Shown here: positions 8,654 through 16,021 of the stretch, piece after piece
Layout of the letters: each line of letters begins with the position of its first letter
How positions within the stretch are numbered: position 1 is the first letter of the stretch
Assembly: GCA_002408125.1 (NCBI GenBank)
Contig: DHQO01000023.1
Span: forward strand, 186,001-250,000
Source of the DNA: Hyphomonadaceae bacterium UBA5336
GTDB lineage: Bacteria; Pseudomonadota; Alphaproteobacteria; Caulobacterales; Hyphomonadaceae
DNA: 64,000 nt
Direction of reading: 5' to 3'
Translations under genes and position numbers: made by a program
The notes under the pieces: model-generated
What the model was told of the DNA's origin: nothing
Database searches by the model: none
What the model saw: only the letters and a program-made list of their open reading frames with translations

Positions 8654-8667
8654 TGACACCGGTTACC
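8654..8667 (+). promoter_or_regulatory. Putative LacI-family operator, copy 3
   Basis: TGACACCGGTTACC, identical to copies at 2248 (minus strand) and 4918. It lies 71 bases upstream of the chosen start of the TRAP transporter operon, which argues that uptake is co-regulated with uronate catabolism. Confidence 0.75.
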
Positions 8668-8738
8668 ATGCATCGCAGATAAAGCGCGATCTGGCGCAAT
8701 CGACCACCAGAGAGGTGGCGCATGGACGGGAGGGCCGG

Positions 8739-9779
8739 GTGCTGAGCAGCCCCGATACCAACAGCAGGATGGGTAACGGCCTGTCGCGGCGCGGCTTGCT
8801 GCTTGCGGGCGGGGCAGGGCTGATGCTGACGGCCTGTGGCAAGGCCGGGCCGAGGCCGCTCCTGTCGGCGGACTCCCATCCGCGCGAATATCCCACCGTG
8901 CGTGCGGTCGACTATATGGCTGGTCTCCTGCGCGAGGAGAGCGGCGGCCGGCTCGACATCAAGATCTATGCGGGTGGCCAGCTCGGGTCAGAGCGCGACA
9001 CGCTGGAGATCACGACCTTTGGCGGGCTCGATCTCAATCGCGTCAATCTCGCGCCGCTGAATGCCATCGAGCCGCTGACGCTGATCCCGGCGCTGCCATT
9101 CCTGTTCCAATCCACCGAGCATCTCCATGCCACACTTGATGGCGAGGTCGGCGAGGCGATCCTAGCCTCGCTGGAGCCGCACAACCTGATCGGCCTCTGC
9201 TTCTACGACAGCGGGGCGCGCAGCTTTTACAATTCGCGTCGCCCGATCCTCACGCCGGACGACATGCACGGCATGAAAATCCGCGTGCCCAATTCCGATC
9301 TCTATCTCGCGATGATCCGCGCGCTGGGCGCCGATGCCACGCCCATGTCGCTGGGCGAGGTTTACCAGTCGCTGGTGCAGGGCGTGATCGACGGCGCTGA
9401 AAACAACTGGACGTCCTATGAGAGCGGGCGGCATTTCGAAGCTGCGCCCTATTACAGTCTCACCCGTCATGTGATGGCGCCGGAAGTGCTGGTGATGTCG
9501 CTCGACCGCTGGCGCAAGCTTTCCGACGACGACAAGACGCTGGTGAGCAGCGCGGCAAAGCGCTCGGTCATCGCCATGCGCGAGATGTGGCGCGAGCGGG
9601 TCGAGGAAGCGCGCACCGCAATCCTGGCCGCCGGCGTGGAAGTCAACGAAGTCGACGACCTCGCGGCCTTCCAGGCGCGGATGGAGCCGGTTTGGGATGA
9701 GTTCATCGTCTCGCCCCGTCAGAAAGAACTCGTAGAGCTGACCCGCGCCATCGGCCAAAATCTGGAGAGCCGGACATGA
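8739..9779 (+). CDS. TRAP transporter solute-binding protein (DctP family)
   Basis: The start is GTG at 8739 with GGGAGG 5 bases upstream. Longer in-frame starts would place the operator inside the coding region. A twin-arginine and lipobox-like leader (SRRGLLLAGGAG then LTAC) is followed by a DctP fold: GGQLGSERDTLEIT, IRVPNSDLYLAMIRALGA, and TPMSLGEVYQSLVQGVIDGAENN, the family signature around the substrate-binding Arg and Asn. It captures an organic acid in the periplasm and hands it to the two membrane subunits that follow. Given the operator and neighbours, the ligand is probably an unsaturated or keto-deoxy uronate (inference). Confidence 0.88.
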   Translation: MLSSPDTNSRMGNGLSRRGLLLAGGAGLMLTACGKAGPRPLLSADSHPREYPTVRAVDYMAGLLREESGGRLDIKIYAGGQLGSERDTLEITTFGGLDLNRVNLAPLNAIEPLTLIPALPFLFQSTEHLHATLDGEVGEAILASLEPHNLIGLCFYDSGARSFYNSRRPILTPDDMHGMKIRVPNSDLYLAMIRALGADATPMSLGEVYQSLVQGVIDGAENNWTSYESGRHFEAAPYYSLTRHVMAPEVLVMSLDRWRKLSDDDKTLVSSAAKRSVIAMREMWRERVEEARTAILAAGVEVNEVDDLAAFQARMEPVWDEFIVSPRQKELVELTRAIGQNLESRT

Positions 9780-10285
9780 CACAGGCGCTCGCCCGCCTCA
9801 CCCGGGCCTCGGCAGATTTTCTGGTAAAGGCCGCGGCCGTGGGCTTGGTGCTGATGACGCTAATTGTCGGCTGGCAGGTCTTTGGCCGCTATGTCCTCAA
9901 TTCCAGCCCGTTCTGGTCCGAGCAGGCCGCGCTGACCCTGATGATCTGGTATGTGTCTCTCGCCGCCGCGGCTGGCGTGCGCGAGGGGTTTCATATCCGC
10001 ATTGTGGCGCTGGAAAACGCCGTCGGCCCGCGCGCAAAGCGGGTATTGCGCACTGCCTCCGATCTTGTGGTTGCGGGATGCGGGCTCGCCATGGCGATCT
10101 GGGGCGCCCAGCTCGTGGCGCGCACCTGGGAGCACACCATCCCCTCGCTCGGCATCCCGCGCGGCCTGGCCTATGCCGGCCTGCCCATCGCGGGCGCCCT
10201 GATTGCGCTCTACGCCCTGGAGCGCCTGCTGGAGGAAGCCGAGGGCGAAACCGTTGAAGACGAGGAGGATCCCCGGTGGAGCTAG
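9776..10285 (+). CDS. TRAP transporter small membrane subunit (DctQ family)
   Basis: A 169-residue protein with four predicted hydrophobic segments, starting at about residues 18-40, 47-65, 85-110 and 125-150. It contains the DctQ pattern VFGRYVLNSSPFWSEQ near residue 30 and the acidic hydrophilic C-terminus usual for these subunits. Its ATG overlaps the stop of the binding-protein gene (ATGA), and its end overlaps the large subunit by 10 bases, so the three are translationally coupled. Confidence 0.9.
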   Translation: MTQALARLTRASADFLVKAAAVGLVLMTLIVGWQVFGRYVLNSSPFWSEQAALTLMIWYVSLAAAAGVREGFHIRIVALENAVGPRAKRVLRTASDLVVAGCGLAMAIWGAQLVARTWEHTIPSLGIPRGLAYAGLPIAGALIALYALERLLEEAEGETVEDEEDPRWS

Positions 10286-11553
10286 CCATCCTGATCATCG
10301 TGCTGGTGGTGTGCCTTGCCATCGGTGTCCCGGTGGCCTTCTCGCTGCTGGCGGCCTCGATTGCCTGTTTTCTCTCGCTCGATCTGCCGCTGATTGTGGT
10401 GTTCCAGCGGATGGCCGCGGGCGTGAGTGTCTTCACTCTGATGGCCATTCCCTTCTTCATCTTCGCCGGTGACCTGATGTACCGATCCGGCATAGCCGAG
10501 CGATTGGTTCAGGTGGCCGAGGCCGCCTTCGGACGTGCGCGCGGCGGGCTCGGCCCGGTCAATGTCGGCGCCTCGACCCTGTTCGGGGCAGTGTCCGGCT
10601 CTGCCATCGCCAGCGCCTCGGCCATGGGTTCGACCCTGATGCCGCTGATGAAGGAGCGCGGCTATGACGGGGATTATATGGTCAATGTCACGGTGACGGG
10701 CGCGATTGTCGGCCTGCTGATCCCGCCCAGCCACAACATGATCATTTATTCTGCGGCTTCCGGCATCGGCGTCTCTATTGGAGACCTGTTCCTCGCCGGC
10801 ATCGTACCCGGTGTGCTGACGGCCATCCTCTTGATGGTGGTGGCCTGGCGCGTGGCGGCGAAACGTGGTTATGCGCGTGGCAGTTTCCCCGGCTGGCCGG
10901 TCTTCGCCCGCGCGCTGGTCTTTGCCATTCCGGGCCTGATGACCGCGATCATCATCATGGGCGGCATCCTGTCGGGCATCTTTACCGCGACCGAATCCTC
11001 GGCCGTCGCGGTGATCTACACCGTTGCCGTCGGCGCGCTGGTCTACCGCACCCTGGGCTGGAAGCGGTTTTCCCAGGCCGCCATGCAGTCGGTGAAGATC
11101 ACCGCCATGGTGCTCCTCATTATCGGCGCGGCGACCGCCTTCGGCTATGCCCTCGCCATCCTGGAAGCGCCGGCCCAGCTCGCCTCGCTGATCACGGCCG
11201 CCACGGATAATCCGATCCTGGTGCTCCTGATCATCAACCTGATCCTGCTCGTGCTCGGCACCTTCATGGACATGTCGCCGCTGATCGTGATCACCACGCC
11301 GATCCTCCTGCCCGTGGTGATGCAGGTCGGCGTGGATCCGGTCCATTTCGGCATCATCATGATGCTGAACCTTGGCATCGGTCTCGTGACCCCGCCGGTC
11401 GGTTCGGTGCTGTTTGTCGGCGCGGCGGTCGGCAAGGTGCCCGTAGAGCATGCGGTGAAGACGATCTGGCCATTCTACGGGGCGCTGATTGTTGCGCTCT
11501 TATTTGTTACATTCGTGCCGGCCCTGTCGCTGACTCTGCCCAATCTCTTCTAG
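10276..11553 (+). CDS. TRAP transporter large permease subunit (DctM family)
   Basis: The 425-residue, highly hydrophobic protein has about 12 membrane segments. Family landmarks are AIPFFIFAGDLMYRSGIAER near residue 56, GAVSGSAIASASAMGSTLMP near residue 105, and LVTPPVGSVLF near the end. The start is GTG at 10276 with GAGGAGG just upstream, inside the end of the DctQ gene. It forms the sodium-driven translocation channel of the TRAP system. Confidence 0.93.
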   Translation: MELAILIIVLVVCLAIGVPVAFSLLAASIACFLSLDLPLIVVFQRMAAGVSVFTLMAIPFFIFAGDLMYRSGIAERLVQVAEAAFGRARGGLGPVNVGASTLFGAVSGSAIASASAMGSTLMPLMKERGYDGDYMVNVTVTGAIVGLLIPPSHNMIIYSAASGIGVSIGDLFLAGIVPGVLTAILLMVVAWRVAAKRGYARGSFPGWPVFARALVFAIPGLMTAIIIMGGILSGIFTATESSAVAVIYTVAVGALVYRTLGWKRFSQAAMQSVKITAMVLLIIGAATAFGYALAILEAPAQLASLITAATDNPILVLLIINLILLVLGTFMDMSPLIVITTPILLPVVMQVGVDPVHFGIIMMLNLGIGLVTPPVGSVLFVGAAVGKVPVEHAVKTIWPFYGALIVALLFVTFVPALSLTLPNLF

Positions 11554-11564
11554 GGAGTTTCAAG

Positions 11565-12026
11565 ATGCCCATGCCTGGCAGACCCCTGCTCACCACCGGT
11601 CTCCTCTGCGTTGCTGGCCTTGCTGCCTGCTCGCATGCCCCCGCCACTGAGCCCGCAAAATTCACCGCCTATATCGTCGACGAGATGGATGCGATCAGCG
11701 AGGAGGCCCCACCGCATGGCGCCATCGGCATGAGCACGGCCTACCGGATTTCGGATGGCGCGGTGGACAGGACCATGGAGTTCCGCAAGCGCGCCCTGCA
11801 TCCGGGCGCTGCGGTCGGGCCTCACCCGATCGGCAATGACGAGGTCTATTATGTCCTCTCCGGCGAGGGCATGGTCTATTCAGATGGTGTGGAAACGCCC
11901 GTGACGGCGGGCATGGCGGCCTATCTCTATGATGGGTCTGTGGTCGGTATCCGCCAGACCGGGACCGAGCCGCTGGTGATCATCATCGCTTATCCCCTGC
12001 CGGACCATCCGAGAATGAGGCGCTGA
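11565..12026 (+). CDS. Cupin-domain lipoprotein, possibly KdgF-like
   Basis: A 153-residue protein with a lipoprotein signal ending in LAAC (Cys near residue 22). The rest is one cupin barrel: HPGAAVGPHPIGNDEVYYVL near residues 77-96 and GEGMVYSDGVETPVTAGM after it. KdgF proteins are small cupins that open unsaturated uronates to the linear ketouronate, so a role feeding the DhuI/KduD route is attractive at the end of the TRAP operon. A lipid-anchored periplasmic location would be unusual for KdgF. The cupin fold is seen; the function is inferred. Confidence 0.65.
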   Translation: MPMPGRPLLTTGLLCVAGLAACSHAPATEPAKFTAYIVDEMDAISEEAPPHGAIGMSTAYRISDGAVDRTMEFRKRALHPGAAVGPHPIGNDEVYYVLSGEGMVYSDGVETPVTAGMAAYLYDGSVVGIRQTGTEPLVIIIAYPLPDHPRMRR

Positions 12027-12513
12027 GCGTGACCTGCCTGTCGCGGCGCGACCTCCTGCTCGCCTCGTCCACTACTCGCGGGGAGAGTATATTCAGGGCA
12101 ATGGGCGTGATGATGGCGGCGACTGCAATTCCGAAGAGAACCTTCACGATGGCTCCCATCGGAAAGCCGATCGCGCCGTCAAGCATCTGGACGATCACAA
12201 ACCCAGCGCTGCCGAAGACGGCCAGCGAGATGAGGCCAATCGCAATGGCACGCAGGAAAATCTGGAGGACCGGACGGGGCGTTCCCGCCACCTTTCCTTT
12301 CCTGATGCGATGATTGACGATCAGGACGGGTGGAAAGCTGGAAAAGAAGCCGACCGCCGCGGCTTGTGGCAGGAAATCGAAGGCGAATTTCGCACCCCGG
12401 CCGAGCTTGACGATCTCCTCGCCATGGAAGGCGAGAAAGTAGAAGCCGAGACTGAAGGCTGCGTTGATACCGCAGCATATTGCGGTCTCCTTGGCGATAA
12501 AGGCCGGTGTCAT
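11983..12513 (-). CDS. Hypothetical integral membrane protein, four predicted segments
   Basis: The 176-residue protein has hydrophobic stretches near residues 10-30, 43-62, 83-108 and 117-142, and a basic C-terminal tail (SRRSRRDRQ). I do not recognise the family. It is the last gene of the minus-strand operon that starts with the TonB receptor at 16022-18649, 12 bases after the ABM-like gene. Its 3' end overlaps the convergent cupin lipoprotein gene by 44 bases, so the true C-terminus is less certain. Confidence 0.6.
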   Translation of the reverse strand: MTPAFIAKETAICCGINAAFSLGFYFLAFHGEEIVKLGRGAKFAFDFLPQAAAVGFFSSFPPVLIVNHRIRKGKVAGTPRPVLQIFLRAIAIGLISLAVFGSAGFVIVQMLDGAIGFPMGAIVKVLFGIAVAAIITPIALNILSPRVVDEASRRSRRDRQVTLSASFSDGPAGDKR

Positions 12514-12525
12514 TCTCAGCTCCTG

Positions 12526-13236
12526 TCAGTGTGGGACATCTGCGAAGCCGTCGACCAGCTTCATGCTGTAGCGCATGGTCTGTTCCGGCGTGCTTGGCGC
12601 GACCGTTGAGTGCCATTCCAGGTGGGAAACATGATCGATGGGGCGCCAACCTTCGGAGAAGCAGACAGCATTGCTGTCGGCGGCCTGGATATGGCGGGCG
12701 AACAGGCCGATCTTGGCGTGCTCCCGGTCATCCATGACCACGACCGAGCGAATTGCACCGCCAGCCGCGGACTGCTCTGCCGCCCAGGCCATTGCTGCTT
12801 CGAGGTCTTCTTCATGGCCTTCCGGACGGCTGGCGATGACCTGCATGGCGAACCGGTCATCGGTCGGTCCTCCGCCGAGATGTTCGGTGATTTCGCCGGT
12901 GGCCATCGCCACTTTTCGCACGGAGTAGAAGCCGACTTCGGGGTGCGCGCTGCAGCTCGCCTCGACTACCGGCAGGTGCTCGTTAAACGTCGCGACGGGG
13001 AAGGCCGCGGCAATGTCGGCCGGGGTCTCCCACTGCACATATTCGCAGACGCGCGACTCGTCGGGCGTGATGAAGAAGGAGGCCGACCTGAGGCCGGGAA
13101 GTCCGGAGATCCGGGCATAGGTCTCAGCCGAATTGAGAAGCAGGACACCTCTGCCGCGATGGGGCTGGGGCCGCAGCATGATGAGGCCGGTGGCGAAGGT
13201 CGGATTTTCGGGGATCGTGATCGTATCTTGACGCAT
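12526..13236 (-). CDS. Dimeric alpha-beta barrel (ABM-type) protein, function unknown
   Basis: The 236-residue protein contains two ferredoxin-like modules. The first (residues 1-110) has the ABM pattern of a helix before FPG-like SGLPGLRSASFFITPDESRV and the strand CEYVQWETPAD. The second module is weaker. Such proteins act as small cofactor-free oxygenases, heme- or quinol-modifying enzymes, or sensors. It is a paralog of the next gene upstream (13243-13836), with a gap of only 6 bases. Both sit behind an SDR and a flavin-dependent oxygenase, so a role in the same catabolic route is likely but unproven. Confidence 0.65.
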   Translation of the reverse strand: MRQDTITIPENPTFATGLIMLRPQPHRGRGVLLLNSAETYARISGLPGLRSASFFITPDESRVCEYVQWETPADIAAAFPVATFNEHLPVVEASCSAHPEVGFYSVRKVAMATGEITEHLGGGPTDDRFAMQVIASRPEGHEEDLEAAMAWAAEQSAAGGAIRSVVVMDDREHAKIGLFARHIQAADSNAVCFSEGWRPIDHVSHLEWHSTVAPSTPEQTMRYSMKLVDGFADVPH

Positions 13237-13242
13237 GACGGC

Positions 13243-13836
13243 TCACTCGACGGGCAGGAGGTGGAACAACACCGGCATCACTTCCTCCGCAGCCGGGGGC
13301 GCGCAGGCCTCGACGACTGTGAATCGGGTGAAGTCAGGACTCGTGGGCGTACCGGATAGCACCACACGCGTTGGAACCGGCGGCACGATGGCCCGTGAGG
13401 CGCGATAGGTGACATTCACGCCCGAGGGTCCCACGGCTGATCGCAGCGTTTCCGGCGATGACATCACCTCAAACGATGCGCCGATCTCGCGTCCGCGCGA
13501 CAGCATGATGGGTGTGGACTGGGAGAAGGTCAGGTCCGAGGTGAAGGCCAGGTGCTTGAGGTGGCAGAACTGCTCGGCAATCCTGATGTGTTCGTAATAG
13601 CGGAAGTCTTCCTGCACAGCCTCGAAGGCGGCCCGGTCCGTCCAGCGGACAAATTCCAGGACCTTGCTGTTTGTCTCGTCGACCATGAAGGCCGCCCCGG
13701 CAAAACCGGGGATATGCTTGATCCGGTTTTCCGTTGCCATGGCGTTGAACATGGCGACCGTTGTGGCCCGGTCTGGGGATTCCAGGAGGATCAGGCCGGT
13801 CCAGAAAGTGTCGCCGGGGGAGATCGAGATGGTCAT
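13243..13836 (-). CDS. Dimeric alpha-beta barrel (ABM-type) protein, paralog of its neighbour
   Basis: A 197-residue protein with the same layout as 12526-13236. The TGLILLESPDRATTVAMFNAM start of the first module is followed by HIPGFAGAAFMVDETNSKVL and EFVRWTDRAAFE, matching the ABM/EthD-like oxygenase fold. The C-terminal half is a second, diverged module. It overlaps neither neighbour and lies 41 bases after the SDR gene. No catalytic assignment is possible from sequence alone. Confidence 0.65.
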   Translation of the reverse strand: MTISISPGDTFWTGLILLESPDRATTVAMFNAMATENRIKHIPGFAGAAFMVDETNSKVLEFVRWTDRAAFEAVQEDFRYYEHIRIAEQFCHLKHLAFTSDLTFSQSTPIMLSRGREIGASFEVMSSPETLRSAVGPSGVNVTYRASRAIVPPVPTRVVLSGTPTSPDFTRFTVVEACAPPAAEEVMPVLFHLLPVE

Positions 13837-13877
13837 GTCGGATCCTTGTGATCGGTGTGATCTGCCATGGCAGGGGA

Positions 13878-14660
13878 CTAGGTTGTGGGCGCCGGGTTTG
13901 GCGGGCAGAGGCGCGAGATGCCGAGCCCGCCATTCGCCTGCAGGGTGGCGCCGGTGACATAGCGGCTGTCATCTCCGGCAAAGAAGCAGACAGCATCGGC
14001 AACGTCCTCCGGCTCGGCGATGAAACTGAGCGGGGTCTGCCCTATGATCCTTTCCCGGATCGGCCCCGGCACATGAGCTGTCGCTGGCGTGTTCATCATC
14101 CCACACTGGACGGTATTGGCCGTGATGTTCCGCTTGCCGACCTCATGGGCGATGTACTTCATGAAGGTGTTGAGTGCAGCCTTGGCCGTGCCTGACGAGA
14201 TCATCCCGGGCGAGATCGGACCGTCGGCATGTTCGGTTGAGATATAGACCAACCGGCCCCAGCCCTGCCGGGTCATCGTCGGGAGCACGGCCTGTGTGAG
14301 CAGGAAAGCCGCGCGCATTTCGCCATGCACCTTATGCTCGAACTCCTCTAGCGAGAGGTCGACAAAGGCCTTCTGGTAATGGCGAATATTGGCATTGTTG
14401 ACGAGGATATCGATCCTGCGGAAGGCACTGAGTGCCTGCTCGATCATGCCGTCCACGCTCGCCGCATCCGTGACATCTGCCTGGACTGCCAGAGCGCGGG
14501 TGCCGTGCTGCTCGGTGATTGTCTTGCAGACGGCTTCGGCGCCAGCCGCATCGGAATTGTAGTTGACCACCACATCATGGCCGCGCGCGGCAAGCGCCTT
14601 GGCGGTCGCCGCGCCGAGACCCTTTGAGGCGCCGGTGACGATGGCAGAGCGTCGGATCAT
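13878..14660 (-). CDS. Short-chain dehydrogenase/reductase-family protein lacking the catalytic Tyr
   Basis: The 260-residue protein has a normal SDR N-terminus (TGASKGLG, residues 9-16; DVT at 62-64) and the substrate-side Ser at 141. At the YxxxK position it reads SGTAK: K160 is present, but Ser156 stands where Tyr should be, and no Tyr lies nearby. NNAG is also altered to NNAN (residues 88-91). Classical reductase chemistry is therefore doubtful. It may be a binding or isomerase/dehydratase-like derivative. It belongs to the minus-strand aromatic operon, between the monooxygenase and the ABM genes. Confidence 0.8.
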   Translation of the reverse strand: MIRRSAIVTGASKGLGAATAKALAARGHDVVVNYNSDAAGAEAVCKTITEQHGTRALAVQADVTDAASVDGMIEQALSAFRRIDILVNNANIRHYQKAFVDLSLEEFEHKVHGEMRAAFLLTQAVLPTMTRQGWGRLVYISTEHADGPISPGMISSGTAKAALNTFMKYIAHEVGKRNITANTVQCGMMNTPATAHVPGPIRERIIGQTPLSFIAEPEDVADAVCFFAGDDSRYVTGATLQANGGLGISRLCPPNPAPTT

Positions 14661-14782
14661 GTCATGTCCTCCCGAAGAGACGTGTTGGCACTAAAGCGGG
14701 TTTGGCGGAGCTGCCGGGAACGTGCGGGACGTGACTGGGAGGATGTCTCGTCGAACCCGCAGCTCCGCCAATCTTGTAAGCG

Positions 14783-15985
14783 CTAGATCAGCGGCGTATT
14801 TTCCGGCAGCCCGAACAGCGTGCGGCCATAGGTTTCAAGGTTGGTCGCGGGCGCCAGAACGCCGTGCTGCGAGGCGCCGTGAATGTCGCGCCAGTAGCGC
14901 TGGATCGGATTGCGCTCCGACAGCACGCTGCCGCCGCCGGCATGGTAGAGCATGTCCACGCCCTCGCGCATGAGCTGCATGGCATAGCCGGAATCGGCGC
15001 GTACGCGGCTGCGCAGGAAGCGGTCCATGTATTCGCCCGTGGCGGCGATGCCATCGACATCCTCGCAGGCGCGCGCGGCCATCAGCCGGCCGGCATCGAT
15101 GCGCTGGACAGCTTCACCGAGGGCAAGATGGGTCACCGCCGCGTGGGAAGTGTCGGCATAGTCGGTATAGGCGATCGGCTTGCCCGGCGTACGGCGCTTG
15201 AATTCCTCGACGGCGCCAAGGGCAAAGCCCATGGCGGGGCCGGTCAGGATCAGTGCGAGCAGCGGCACATAGGCCGAATTGTAGAGCGCTTCGTCCTTGA
15301 AATGGGTCGAGGCATAATCGCCCTCGATTGCCTTGATGACCGAGTAGTGCAGGTGGTCCGGGATGAAGACATCCTCGACGGTAACGCCATTGCTGCCCGA
15401 ACCGGAGAGTGAGGTGACATACCAGTCGTCCAGCATGGTGACCTCGGATTTCGGGACCCAGCACAGGATATGATCCTGGAACTCGCCCGCCTTATCCAGC
15501 ATGGCCGCGCCGAGCAGCAGCCAGTCGGCATGCGGGCTGCCCGAGGCAAAACCCCAGCGGCCTGTCATCCTGTAGCCGCCATCCACGCGCGTCGCCTTGC
15601 CGCCAGGGGTCAGGACGCCAGCCACTTTCAGGTTGGGGATCTTGTGCAGTTCGTCCTGGCCTTTCTTGGGCAGGAGCGAGGACAGCCACATGCACGCGCC
15701 ATAAAGCGTGGTGATCCAGGCCGCGCCGCCGCAGGCCTTTCCGATCTCGGTGCTCACATCCAGCATGGTGCGAAGCGGCGCCTGGTGTCCGCCATAGAGC
15801 TTCGGCTTCAGCACATCGAACAGGCCCGCCCCTTCCAGGAGAGCGACCGAGGCATCGGCGCAGCGCCGGCCTTTCTCCGTTTCCAGGGCATACTTTGCGA
15901 TTTCCGGTGCGATCGCGCGGGCATTGGCCACCAGATCCACGCTCTTGGCGGGCGCTGGCGAGGCTTTTACTTGGGCTTCAGCCAT
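14783..15985 (-). CDS. Flavin-dependent monooxygenase, oxygenase component (acyl-CoA-dehydrogenase fold, HsaA/HpaB-C2 type)
   Basis: The 400-residue protein has the acyl-CoA dehydrogenase fold but the signatures of group D two-component flavin monooxygenases. These are an N-terminal helical domain ending in LKPKLYGGHQAPLRTMLDV, then GGAAWITTLYG, GYRMTGRWGFASGSPHADW (near residue 140) and a C-terminal RNPIQRYWRDIHGASQH. Relatives hydroxylate phenols with reduced FMN or FAD supplied by a separate reductase. The only flavin reductase in the region is 14 kb away at 29891-30397. The gene follows the TonB receptor by 37 bases and is the first catabolic gene of that operon. Confidence 0.82.
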   Translation of the reverse strand: MAEAQVKASPAPAKSVDLVANARAIAPEIAKYALETEKGRRCADASVALLEGAGLFDVLKPKLYGGHQAPLRTMLDVSTEIGKACGGAAWITTLYGACMWLSSLLPKKGQDELHKIPNLKVAGVLTPGGKATRVDGGYRMTGRWGFASGSPHADWLLLGAAMLDKAGEFQDHILCWVPKSEVTMLDDWYVTSLSGSGSNGVTVEDVFIPDHLHYSVIKAIEGDYASTHFKDEALYNSAYVPLLALILTGPAMGFALGAVEEFKRRTPGKPIAYTDYADTSHAAVTHLALGEAVQRIDAGRLMAARACEDVDGIAATGEYMDRFLRSRVRADSGYAMQLMREGVDMLYHAGGGSVLSERNPIQRYWRDIHGASQHGVLAPATNLETYGRTLFGLPENTPLI

Positions 15986-16021
15986 GGTCTTTCTCCATTT
16001 CAGGGGGCGGCGGGACCCGGG

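Noticed and set aside
8619..8738. Longer start for the TRAP binding protein at 8619
   Set aside because: It would put the operator inside the coding sequence. The GTG at 8739 has GGGAGG upstream and leads directly into the signal peptide.
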